DNA from: Bacteroidales bacterium
Lineage (GTDB): Bacteria; Bacteroidota; Bacteroidia; Bacteroidales; B18-G4
Assembly (NCBI GenBank): GCA_030618905.1
Contig: JAUXCL010000045.1
Coordinates: forward strand, 1 to 14,328
Reading direction: 5' to 3'
DNA length: 14,328 nt
Shown here: piece by piece, positions 7,882 through 14,328 of the stretch
Layout: each line of letters starts with the position of its first letter
Numbering within the stretch: the stretch's first letter is position 1
Made by a program: the position numbers and the translations under genes
The notes under the pieces: model-generated
Seen by the model: only the letters and a program-made list of their open reading frames with translations
What the model was told of the DNA's origin: nothing
Databases searched by the model: none

Positions 7882-9345
7882 TTATTTTCTCCAGAAGGTG
7901 GGAGAGATGAGGATAAGGACCGTGAATAGTTCAAGCCTTCCCAATAGCATGAGCAGGGATAGAAACCATTTTCCAAAAACAGGGATGGCTGCATAGTTGC
8001 CAACCGGTCCTACCTGGCCCAGGCCGGGACCAATATTTCCGAGTGTGGCGATGGATGCCCCAATTGCCGATTGGTAATCCAACCCGAGCAAGGTCATTAC
8101 CAGGGCGCCAAAAGCAAAAATAAAGATGTAGATCAGGAAAAAGGCCATGATCTTATAGATGATCTCCTGTGATACCGGTTTTCCACTCAAGCGTACAGGA
8201 ATTATGGCCTGTGGATGGATCAGTCGTTTGAGCTCCAGGGCAGAGTTCTTGAACAACAGGAGCTGACGCATAACTTTAATACCGCCAGCAGTTGATCCGG
8301 CCATTCCTCCAACAAACATGAGCAGGAAGATGATGAACCACATGGATCCGGGCCACAACAGGTAATTATCTGTGATATATCCGGTGGTGGTGATAATGGA
8401 CACAACCTGGAACAGAGACTTCCTGAAAGCTGTCCCGAATGGAAGGTCGCTGGTAAATGTCAGGGTAAAGGTGATGGCCAGTCCGGTAAATACGATCAGG
8501 TAAATGAAATTCCTGAACTCCTCATTCTGCCATACTTTCCTGATTTTACCGTGCAGGGCCATATAATGTAGGGTAAAATTTGTTCCGGCCAGGATCATGA
8601 AAAAGATAATGACATACTGTATAAAAGGGGAATAACCTGCTACACTGGTGTTTTGTGTGGAGAAGCCTCCGGTTGCCACGGTTCCAAAAGTATGACATAA
8701 GGCATCAAATAAGTCCATTCCACCCGACATCAGTAAAATTGTTTCAACAATGGTAAAAAGTACATAAATACCCCACAGGCGTTTGGCAGTTTGTGTGATC
8801 CTGGGATGTAATTTGTCTTTGGTTGGCCCGGGCATTTCCGCTGCATACAATTGCATACCGCCAATGCCCAAAGCCGGAAGTATGGCCACAGATAAAACAA
8901 TGATCCCCATACCCCCGACCCAATGGGTCATGCTTCTCCAGAAGAGGATTCCTTTAGGCAGGGCTTCAATATCGGTCAGAATGCTTGCACCCGTGGTGGT
9001 AAAACCGGAAATGGTTTCAAAAAAGGCATCTGTAAATGAAGGGATAGCCCCGCTGAGCATAAAGGGTAATGTGCCAAACAGGGAAATCACGATCCAGGTA
9101 GTGGATACAATGATATAACCCTCCCTTTTTCCAATATTTTTTTTGAGGTTCTTTTTGGTAAGCAGTAATACAACACCTCCAACCGCAGCAGTGATCAAGC
9201 CTGATATAAGGAGCGCATAGCATTTTTCATGACAGTACAAGACCGACATGGGGATACAGGCCAGCATAAAAATCCCTTCAATCAATAAAAGCGCCCCAAG
9301 GGTGCGAAAAATGATCTTTAGATTGATATCAAATATACCTGACAT
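7882..9345 (-). CDS. trkH: Trk/Ktr potassium uptake channel subunit TrkH
   Basis: TrkH is the membrane channel of a low-affinity K+ uptake system, gated by a cytosolic TrkA ring. The 487 residues hold four repeated M1-P-M2 units. The four selectivity-filter segments are visible: SGFTTTGA (113-120), VATGGFS (223-229), ITTTGYIT (318-325) and TLGNIGPG (434-441). MAGSTAGGIKVMRQ (348-361) is the intramembrane gating loop of the third repeat with its conserved positive residues, and GRLELFT (469-475) is the conserved C-terminal segment. The N-terminus has two extra hydrophobic segments (about 10-35 and 44-63), as in TrkH/TrkG rather than short KtrB. It starts 11 bases after the trkA stop, so the two subunits are almost certainly co-expressed. 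Nothing in it looks damaged. Confidence 0.97.
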   Translation of the reverse strand: MSGIFDINLKIIFRTLGALLLIEGIFMLACIPMSVLYCHEKCYALLISGLITAAVGGVVLLLTKKNLKKNIGKREGYIIVSTTWIVISLFGTLPFMLSGAIPSFTDAFFETISGFTTTGASILTDIEALPKGILFWRSMTHWVGGMGIIVLSVAILPALGIGGMQLYAAEMPGPTKDKLHPRITQTAKRLWGIYVLFTIVETILLMSGGMDLFDALCHTFGTVATGGFSTQNTSVAGYSPFIQYVIIFFMILAGTNFTLHYMALHGKIRKVWQNEEFRNFIYLIVFTGLAITFTLTFTSDLPFGTAFRKSLFQVVSIITTTGYITDNYLLWPGSMWFIIFLLMFVGGMAGSTAGGIKVMRQLLLFKNSALELKRLIHPQAIIPVRLSGKPVSQEIIYKIMAFFLIYIFIFAFGALVMTLLGLDYQSAIGASIATLGNIGPGLGQVGPVGNYAAIPVFGKWFLSLLMLLGRLELFTVLILISPTFWRK

Positions 9346-9356
9346 TATCTGAAGGC

Positions 9357-10697
9357 TTAATTGAATAGTCGGTCCACCTTATGAATGGCTTCGGGGAGGG
9401 TAAAAACAACAACTTTATCATTTTCCTGTATCTGGAAATCACCTATAGCAATATAGCTTTCTTTTCCACGAACAATACCACCAATAATTGCCCCTTTGGG
9501 TATGCTGAGGTGACGAATAGCTTTCCTGGTGATCGGTGAATGGGCCCTGGCAACAAACTCAAGCACCTCTGCATTAATACCACTCAGGCACTTGATGGAT
9601 GTAACTTCGGCATTCATGGTAAAGCGAACGATATAACTGGCGGTACTTAGTTTCTTATTGATGATACTGTCGATCCCGATATTCTGAGAAATATCAATGT
9701 ATTCTATGTCCTCAACCAGAGCAATGGTACGGTTTACCCCGAATTTCTTTGCCTGAAGGCAACTTAAAACATTGGTCTCCGAGCTATTGGTAACGGCAAT
9801 AAAAGCATCCATCCCTTTGATGTCTTCTTCCTGCCAGAGTTGTATATCTCTTCCATCTCCATGAATGATCAGGGTGTTCTCCAGGTAATTGGCGAGTTGC
9901 AAACTCTTGTCTTTGTTTTGCTCAATCAGTTTGATATTCAGATTTTTTTCGAGCTTCTTGGCCGTTGTTCTGCCAACCCTTCCGCCGCCGATAATAAGCA
10001 CATCCCTGATGGCAACCCTGGTCTTACCGCCCAGTTTGATCAGGTCTTCAATGCCCCCCGGCTTGGTAATGACATAACAAAGGTCATTGGGTATGAGCAT
10101 GTCATCCCCCTTTGGGATAAGGGTTTTGCCTTCCCGGTGGATGGCCACAGCACGAAAATCCAAATGTGTAAAGTCTTCCGCGACCTGGTTCAGGGTTTTG
10201 TTTGCAACCGGTGCAGTTTCACTTAGCTTGATGAGAAACAAGAATAATTTGCCGTCTGAAAAATCAAAGATCTCCGTTGCTGCCGTCTGGTTAAGCAAGT
10301 TGGTAATTTCATCAGCAACAATAGCTTCGGGGCAGACGACAGAGTCTACCCCCATCTGATTGAAAAAAGCCTGGTTGGCGGGTTCCAGGTATTCAAGGTT
10401 ATTAACCCGGGCTATGGTGCGCTTGGCTCCCAATTGTTTACCCAATCCGGCAGTGATGATATTGATCCTTTCATCATGAAGGACTGAAATAAGTAAATCT
10501 GCCTTTTTAGTGTTGGCACTTTTTAATACATTAACGGATGTAGAATCGCCCTTAATGGCCATCAGGTCAATATGGGATTCGACCAGATTGATCAGGTCTT
10601 CATGTGGGTCAACAATAGTTATGTTGTGGTTTTCAAGAGCCAGCTCCTGGGCCAGGTGCAAACCGACCTCTCCGTCTCCTGCGATAACAATATTCAT
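9357..10697 (-). CDS. trkA: Trk potassium uptake regulatory subunit TrkA, double RCK
   Basis: TrkA is the cytosolic peripheral subunit that binds NAD(H) or adenine nucleotides and gates TrkH. This 446-residue protein contains the full duplicated form. Rossmann domain 1 has GDGEVG (7-12) with an acidic residue at the second strand end (D30), and the first RCK-C domain covers about 145-220. Rossmann domain 2 has GGGRVG (237-242) with E259 at the second strand end, and the second RCK-C domain covers about 367-446. Length and order match the E. coli-type protein, not the half-length KtrA. The start MNIVIAGDGEVG is unambiguous. It is the first gene of the tight minus-strand run. The 57-base gap to yafV upstream contains a possible promoter. 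Confidence 0.97.
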   Translation of the reverse strand: MNIVIAGDGEVGLHLAQELALENHNITIVDPHEDLINLVESHIDLMAIKGDSTSVNVLKSANTKKADLLISVLHDERINIITAGLGKQLGAKRTIARVNNLEYLEPANQAFFNQMGVDSVVCPEAIVADEITNLLNQTAATEIFDFSDGKLFLFLIKLSETAPVANKTLNQVAEDFTHLDFRAVAIHREGKTLIPKGDDMLIPNDLCYVITKPGGIEDLIKLGGKTRVAIRDVLIIGGGRVGRTTAKKLEKNLNIKLIEQNKDKSLQLANYLENTLIIHGDGRDIQLWQEEDIKGMDAFIAVTNSSETNVLSCLQAKKFGVNRTIALVEDIEYIDISQNIGIDSIINKKLSTASYIVRFTMNAEVTSIKCLSGINAEVLEFVARAHSPITRKAIRHLSIPKGAIIGGIVRGKESYIAIGDFQIQENDKVVVFTLPEAIHKVDRLFN

Positions 10698-10719
10698 CAG
10701 TATTAGTTTTTACACTTTG

Positions 10720-10752
10720 CGAATATAAAAGAATATGTCAATAAAATCCAAA
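10720..10752 (-). promoter_or_regulatory. Possible trkA promoter
   Basis: On the minus strand TTTG (10752-10749) is followed after 21 bases by TATATTCG (10727-10720), one mismatch from the Bacteroidota -7 consensus TAnnTTTG. Transcription would start near 10713 and leave a leader of about 16 bases. The box lies almost against the yafV stop codon, so trkA may be expressed both from here and by read-through. Confidence 0.3.
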
Positions 10753-10754
10753 TC

Positions 10755-11564
10755 TTATTTAATATTCCCCTGAATATCAATAGAAAACTGATCCCAATCC
10801 AATCCTACCCGGAATGCTTCCCGGATGTTCTTCAACTGAACGGCAGTAAGGGTGAAACTCATCGTCTTTTCCTCTCCTGCAGGTACCTGGGCCATAATAC
10901 TGCCCTCAGGATCAAGGATCATTGAATCTCCTGTGTATTCAACCTGCTTACCATCTTTTCCAATTCGATTCACGCCAATGACGTAGGCTTGATTTTCTAT
11001 AGCCCTGGAGATCAATAAAGATTTCCAGATATTGGCCCGTGCAGCCGGCCAGTTGGCAACATAGATCAGGATGTCATATTCATATTGCCCATCAAGTAAG
11101 CTGTTTTTGCTCCATACCGGAAAACGCAGGTCATAACAAACCATGGGCTTAATTTTCCAGCCTTTATAATGGATGATTGTTCTTTGGCTTCCCTGTGAAA
11201 ACCTCTTGTGCTCCCCGCTCATCCTGAACAGGTGTCTCTTGTCATAAAATGAGGATGAGCCATCAGGATGTACAAAGTAAAACCTGTTAAAATACGCTTC
11301 CTGATCTTTGATGATCAGGCTCCCGGCAATGGCACAACTCTTATTGAGGGCTTGCTCGTGCATCCAGGCCAGGGTGGGTCCATCTGCTGTTTCTGCAAAT
11401 GATTCCGGTTCTACAGTGAAACCGGTATTGAACATCTCAGGAAGGATGATCAGGTCAGGACTGGTGCTTAACATCCCGAACTTTTGTTCCAGCATTTTCC
11501 GGTTAGCTTCAGGATCCTCCCAGAAAAGGGGTGTTTGTAAAACTGCTATTTTCAGATCTTGCAT
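10755..11564 (-). CDS. yafV: Omega-amidase / nitrilase-superfamily hydrolase, YafV type
   Basis: Family knowledge: YafV-type enzymes hydrolyse 2-oxoglutaramate or 2-oxosuccinamate to the dicarboxylic keto acid and ammonia in the cytosol. The 269-residue protein has the carbon-nitrogen hydrolase triad: E43 (ILPEMFNTGF), K109 (YDKRHLFR) and C143 (PMVCYDLRFPVW), plus E118 nearby. NWPAARANIWKSLLISRAIE (171-190) is the conserved substrate-side helix. The frame extends upstream to 11612, but MQDLKIAVLQTPL at 11564 matches the usual family start, so I chose it; upstream codons lie inside ybdL. With this start the gene overlaps the end of ybdL by 13 bases, suggesting translational coupling. The neighbour is a YbdL-type aminotransferase, whose reaction with glutamine would yield exactly this enzyme's substrate. 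Confidence 0.93.
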   Translation of the reverse strand: MQDLKIAVLQTPLFWEDPEANRKMLEQKFGMLSTSPDLIILPEMFNTGFTVEPESFAETADGPTLAWMHEQALNKSCAIAGSLIIKDQEAYFNRFYFVHPDGSSSFYDKRHLFRMSGEHKRFSQGSQRTIIHYKGWKIKPMVCYDLRFPVWSKNSLLDGQYEYDILIYVANWPAARANIWKSLLISRAIENQAYVIGVNRIGKDGKQVEYTGDSMILDPEGSIMAQVPAGEEKTMSFTLTAVQLKNIREAFRVGLDWDQFSIDIQGNIK

Positions 11565-12706
11565 AATATTTCTGCTGCTTGTTTCAGGGTTCCCTTCTTT
11601 TTGGCAAAGCAAAATCGCAAGGTTTTATGATCGGTTTTTTTATGGTAAAAAGAGGATAATGGGATCGCGGCAATGCCTTGTTCTTTAATCAATCGCATGG
11701 CGTAATCGAAATCATATTCATCCGTGATATTGCTATAGCCAAGAGCCTGAAAATAAGTCCCATAGGATGGAATTATCCTGAAGCGTGAGTTTTCAATCCT
11801 GCTTACAAAATAATTCCGTTTTTCCTGGTAGAATTCACCCAGATTGACATAACTTTTTTCATCTTCAAGGAAATCGGCAATAGCATGCTGAATGGGCGTA
11901 TTACAGGTAAACACCACAAACTGATGAACCTTTCTGAATGCCGCTGTCAGGTTCTCCGGGGCCAGCACATATCCCATTTTCCATCCTGTGGCATGATATG
12001 TTTTGCCAAATGAGCCGATGACAAAAGAACGCTGTGCCAGTTCGGGATAAAAACAGATGCTTTCATGACGCATCTTATCGAAGACGAAGTGTTCATATAC
12101 TTCATCACTAAGGATCAGGATATTGGTGTTTTTGACCAGTTGCTCCAGCCGTTCCATGTCTTCTTTTTGCAATATGCTACCCGTAGGATTGTGGGGAGAA
12201 TTGATGATGATCATCCTTGTCCTGTTAGAGATCAGCCGGGGCAATTGTTCCCAGTCAATGCGGTATTCCGGGAAGGTAAGTTGCGTATACTTCACCGTTC
12301 CTCCATTCAGCTTTACTGAGGGTACATAACTGTCGTAGGCAGGTTCAAAAACAATCACCTCATCATCTTTGTGAACCATAGCTGTGATTGCGGTATAGAT
12401 GGCCTGGGTAGCGCCGGCCGTAATGTTGATCTCTTTTTCTGCATCATAGGAGATCCCGTATATCTTCTTGCATTTTTTGGCGATGTTTTCACGAAGCCTG
12501 GACACACCGGGCATGGGAGCATACTGGTTAAAGCCTTTTTTCATGTAATGGTTAACCCGGGTGATCAGCTCCCCGGAGATATCAAAATCAGGAAAGCCCT
12601 GGGATAAGTTGAGGGCCTGATGCTGGTTTGCTGCCTGACCCATGACTGCAAATATGGATGTTCCCACCCCCTGTAATTTTGATTGAATATTGCCTTCGTA
12701 ATGCAT
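11552..12706 (-). CDS. ybdL: PLP-dependent methionine/glutamine aminotransferase, YbdL type
   Basis: This is a fold-type I (class I/II) aminotransferase of 384 residues. LNLSQGFPDFD (32-42) opens the family pattern, NQYAPMPGVSRLRENIA follows, and the cofactor pocket has N173 (SPHNPTG), D201 and Y204 (SDEVYEH) and K235 (GSFGKTYHATGWKMGY), the Schiff-base lysine. R364 in LRFCFAKK should bind the substrate carboxylate. The pattern follows E. coli YbdL almost block for block. Family knowledge: YbdL prefers methionine and a few aromatic amino acids; related enzymes use glutamine. The frame runs upstream to an ATG at 12748, but the protein proper starts MHYEGNIQSKLQGVGTSIF at 12706, and a TAAATTTG promoter box lies between the two starts. 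The gene is coupled to yafV and diverges from pgk. Confidence 0.94.
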   Translation of the reverse strand: MHYEGNIQSKLQGVGTSIFAVMGQAANQHQALNLSQGFPDFDISGELITRVNHYMKKGFNQYAPMPGVSRLRENIAKKCKKIYGISYDAEKEINITAGATQAIYTAITAMVHKDDEVIVFEPAYDSYVPSVKLNGGTVKYTQLTFPEYRIDWEQLPRLISNRTRMIIINSPHNPTGSILQKEDMERLEQLVKNTNILILSDEVYEHFVFDKMRHESICFYPELAQRSFVIGSFGKTYHATGWKMGYVLAPENLTAAFRKVHQFVVFTCNTPIQHAIADFLEDEKSYVNLGEFYQEKRNYFVSRIENSRFRIIPSYGTYFQALGYSNITDEYDFDYAMRLIKEQGIAAIPLSSFYHKKTDHKTLRFCFAKKKGTLKQAAEILCKI

Positions 12707-12735
12707 GTCTCTTGAATTATGTCTTTCCGTTTGAA

Positions 12736-12770
12736 CAAATTTAATCATTAATGGTATTGTTTACGACAAA
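12736..12770 (-). promoter_or_regulatory. Probable ybdL promoter
   Basis: On the minus strand TTTG (12770-12767) is followed after 23 bases by TAAATTTG (12743-12736), which fits the Bacteroidota pattern TTTG plus TAnnTTTG at the long end of the accepted spacing. Transcription would begin near 12728-12730 and leave a leader of about 23 bases to the ATG at 12706. This supports 12706 over the upstream ATG at 12748. Confidence 0.45.
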
Positions 12771-12782
12771 GTCATAATTTTG
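12757..12782 (+). promoter_or_regulatory. Probable pgk promoter
   Basis: TAATTTTG at 12775-12782 matches TAnnTTTG exactly. A TTG at 12757-12759 lies 15 bases upstream, shorter than the usual 17-23, so the -33 call is weak. Transcription would start near 12789 with a leader of about 30 bases. The -33 and -7 region interleaves with the opposing ybdL promoter, so the two may compete or be regulated together. Confidence 0.45.
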
Positions 12783-12818
12783 CAGGCAATACATATGTGA
12801 TTAAAAGATACCATACAC

Positions 12819-14015
12819 ATGAAAACAATCGACAATTATCATTTTCAGGGAAAAAAAGCACTCATCCGCGTGGATTTTAATGTTCCCCTGGATGATCAGT
12901 TTCATATCACAGATGCCAGCAGGATCAATGCAGCTATTCCAACGATCAACAAGATACTGGATGAAGGTGGCTCCGTAATCCTCATGTCACACCTGGGAAG
13001 GCCGAAAGAAGGCCCGGAAGATAAATTTTCGCTCAAACACCTGCTCCCGTACCTGTCTGAAAAACTGGGTCTTGATGTGCAATTTGCCAATGATTGTGTT
13101 GGACAGGAGGCATTGGACTTAGCTTCATCCTTAAAACCTGGAGAAGTGCTCCTTCTGGAAAATCTGAGATTCTACAAGGAAGAAACAAAAGGAGATGAGT
13201 CCTTTGCTGAAAAGCTGGCCCGGCTTGGAGATGTTTATGTGAATGATGCTTTTGGAACGGCCCACAGGGCACATGCTTCCACGGCTATTATTGCCAGTTT
13301 CTTTCCGGATGAAAAATTGTTCGGGTATATCATGGGTAATGAACTGAAGAATATTGGGAAAATTCTCCATGATCCCCAGAGGCCCTTTACCGCCATTCTG
13401 GGTGGGGCTAAAGTATCAGGAAAGATAGAGATCATCAGGAACCTGCTGGATAAGGTGGACAACCTGATCATTGGAGGGGGGATGATGTTCACTTTCATCA
13501 AGGCCATGGGAGGTGATATTGGGAATTCACTTATCGAGGAAGACCTGGTAGAGCTTGCCAGGGAAACCCTTGTAGAAGCCGGGAATATAGGCACACGGAT
13601 CCTGATGCCCATTGATGCGGTAGCGGCCAGTGCTTTTGAAAATGATGCAGAAAAAATCGTTTGTAAAGCTGGTGAGATCCCTGAGGGCTGGATGGGATTG
13701 GATATCGGTCCGGAAACCCAGCTTTTGTTTGCCGATGTCATTAAATCTTCAAAAACCTTGCTCTGGAATGGCCCCATGGGCGTTTTTGAAATGTCCAATT
13801 TCGAAGCGGGTACCAAAAGCGTCGCCCTTGCTGTTGCAGAAACCACCGGAAAGGGAGCTTTTTCATTGATAGGAGGAGGTGATTCTGTTGCGGCTATCAA
13901 TAAGTATGGCCTTGCAAAACAGGTTAGTTACGTATCCACTGGCGGTGGTGCGATGTTGGAGTATATTGAGGGGAAGCAATTGCCAGGCGTTGTCGCAGTG
14001 ACCACTGACCAGTGA
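12819..14015 (+). CDS. pgk: Phosphoglycerate kinase
   Basis: Pgk transfers phosphate between 1,3-bisphosphoglycerate and ADP in glycolysis and gluconeogenesis, in the cytosol. The 398-residue length is normal. RVDFNVPL (17-24), MSHLGRPKEG (56-65), ENLRFYKEE (114-122) and GTAHRAHAS (146-154) form the 3-phosphoglycerate side. GGAKVSGK (195-202), WNGPMGVFE (316-324), GGGDSVAA (352-359) and STGGGA (373-378) form the nucleotide side and hinge. The ATG start is clear: MKTIDNYHFQGKKALIRVD. The last residues, TTDQ, and the stop codon are written by a tandem repeat (see the repeat feature), so the natural tail has probably been altered. It is a single-gene unit diverging from ybdL. Confidence 0.98.
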   Translation: MKTIDNYHFQGKKALIRVDFNVPLDDQFHITDASRINAAIPTINKILDEGGSVILMSHLGRPKEGPEDKFSLKHLLPYLSEKLGLDVQFANDCVGQEALDLASSLKPGEVLLLENLRFYKEETKGDESFAEKLARLGDVYVNDAFGTAHRAHASTAIIASFFPDEKLFGYIMGNELKNIGKILHDPQRPFTAILGGAKVSGKIEIIRNLLDKVDNLIIGGGMMFTFIKAMGGDIGNSLIEEDLVELARETLVEAGNIGTRILMPIDAVAASAFENDAEKIVCKAGEIPEGWMGLDIGPETQLLFADVIKSSKTLLWNGPMGVFEMSNFEAGTKSVALAVAETTGKGAFSLIGGGDSVAAINKYGLAKQVSYVSTGGGAMLEYIEGKQLPGVVAVTTDQ

Positions 14016-14027
14016 CCACTGACCAGT
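13996..14027. repeat. 14-bp tandem repeat made of inverted 5-mers, across the pgk stop
   Basis: The tract alternates CAGTG and CACTG, each followed by AC: CAGTG at 13996 and 14010, CACTG at 14003 and 14017, then a partial CAGT at 14024-14027. The exact period is 14 bp. CAGTG and CACTG are reverse complements, so the first and fourth, and second and third, can pair into a hairpin with a 2x2 mismatch in the stem. The pgk stop (14013-14015) lies inside it, and the convergent cvpA stop is 20 bases away. It may act as a two-way terminator, although no T-run follows. Confidence 0.9.
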
Positions 14028-14035
14028 ATTCAGGA

Positions 14036-14328
14036 TCAGACAGATTTAAGCACGTCATCATCCAGCTTGATATCCCGTACGTCATCGACGTTTAGTCTCG
14101 GAATAATCGTAGGGGCAAATCTTTCAACAGGCTTATACAGGAAGGAACCGTCTCTCAATTTTGGCGTGATAATGCTTTGGTTTGCATCAAAGCTATTGAT
14201 TACCAAAATGATGATGCTTAAAAGGAAAGCAGCTTTAACGAGACCAAATGCCAGGCCTGCAAGTTTATTTAACAATCCCAGGGCCAGGATATCAATGAAT
14301 TTTTCAATGATCCTGCCGATAAGGTAAA
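14036..14328 (-). CDS. cvpA: CvpA-family membrane protein, 5' end beyond the window
   Basis: The C-terminal 97 codons are present; the frame is open to the right edge, so the start lies outside. The visible part reads YLIGRIIEKFIDILALGLLN, then KLAGLAFGLVKAAFLLSIIILVINS, a single clear membrane segment preceded by an amphipathic stretch. This is the characteristic last helix region of the CvpA (colicin V production) family. The remaining tail of about 50 residues is polar and ends DDDVLKSV. Family knowledge: CvpA is an inner-membrane protein of poorly defined role, linked in some bacteria to envelope integrity. A TTG inside the window (14275) should not be taken as the start, because homologous sequence continues upstream of it. 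The gene converges on pgk with 20 bases between stops. Confidence 0.85.
   Translation of the reverse strand, partial: YLIGRIIEKFIDILALGLLNKLAGLAFGLVKAAFLLSIIILVINSFDANQSIITPKLRDGSFLYKPVERFAPTIIPRLNVDDVRDIKLDDDVLKSV

Larger units (their letters stand above)
3394..10697 (-). other. Probable six-gene transcription unit: trkA, trkH, GT2, GT9, ligase-like, lipid kinase
   Basis: All six genes lie on the minus strand with gaps of 11, 32, 13, 18 and 18 bases and no visible terminator between them. The spacing is tightest in the glycan part. Co-transcription is inferred from spacing only. The unit would start at the candidate promoter upstream of trkA and end at the overlap with ispG. Transcription might also continue into it from ybdL-yafV. 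Confidence 0.6.

Noticed and set aside
11565..11612. Upstream extension of yafV by 16 codons
   Set aside because: The extra residues lie within the end of ybdL in another frame and do not resemble the family N-terminus, whereas MQDLKIAVLQTPL does.
12707..12748. Upstream extension of ybdL by 14 codons
   Set aside because: The likely -7 promoter box (12743-12736) lies inside the extension, and homology begins after the ATG at 12706.
13235..13900. 221-codon minus-strand frame opposite pgk
   Set aside because: It is the antisense shadow of a highly conserved gene. It is rich in Ser, Pro and Ile, as expected from reverse-reading GC-biased codons, and shows no domain.
14276..14328. Treating TTG at 14275 as the start of a 79-residue membrane protein
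   Set aside because: The frame continues open to the window edge with sequence typical of the preceding CvpA helix, so the gene is simply cut by the edge.
1..14328. tRNA, rRNA, CRISPR, insertion sequences, attachment sites, phage or toxin-antitoxin genes
   Set aside because: I looked in every gap and saw none. All gaps are under 190 bases and show no cloverleaf, spaced repeats or terminal inverted repeats. No hidden novel system is supported by the sequence.

Overview
The window reads as an ordinary chromosomal stretch of a member of the Bacteroidota, most likely a Bacteroidales-like or environmental lineage. This rests on a PorZ-type type IX secretion protein, a long IspG with the extra domain typical of this phylum (and of plants and chlamydiae), start sites without clear Shine-Dalgarno sequences, and several upstream boxes matching the Bacteroidota -7 element TAnnTTTG. 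Coding density is high; no gap between genes exceeds 186 bases. I found no RNA genes, CRISPR arrays, insertion sequences or phage genes.

Layout. 1-1626 (minus): the first 542 codons of porZ, whose 3' end lies beyond the left edge. 1627-1812: a divergent intergenic region. 1813-3399 (plus): ispG, penultimate step of the MEP isoprenoid pathway. It converges on, and overlaps by 6 bases, a minus-strand run that reads, in transcription order, trkA (10697-9357), trkH (9345-7882), a WaaE/KdtX-like family 2 glycosyltransferase (7849-7094), a family 9 heptosyltransferase-like glycosyltransferase (7080-6061), an O-antigen ligase/polymerase-like membrane protein (6042-4384) and a YegS-type lipid kinase (4365-3394). 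Gaps in this run are only 11-32 bases, so it is probably one transcription unit joining potassium uptake to envelope glycolipid synthesis. Upstream on the same strand, ybdL (12706-11552) overlaps yafV (11564-10755) by 13 bases. They form an aminotransferase plus omega-amidase pair. pgk (12819-14015, plus) diverges from ybdL and converges on the C-terminal part of a cvpA-family gene (14328-14036, minus) that enters from the right edge.

How the genes relate. The TrkA/TrkH pair should form a K+ uptake channel and its nucleotide-gated regulator. The two glycosyltransferases and the ligase-like protein fit LPS core or surface-glycan assembly. PorZ, 2 kb away, belongs to the machinery that hands anionic LPS to the type IX sortase, so a link to the glycan genes is conceivable but unproven. 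YbdL and YafV together would transaminate keto acids using glutamine or methionine and drain the oxo-amide by-product.

I do not see a new defence, mobile or biosynthetic system here. The best leads are small: an inverted 7-bp/14-bp repeat that runs through the pgk stop codon and could act as a two-way terminator, the non-ATG and possibly frameshifted start of ispG, a large uncharacterised loop in the ligase-like protein, a cysteine cluster at the end of the family 9 glycosyltransferase, and the potassium/glycan operon itself.
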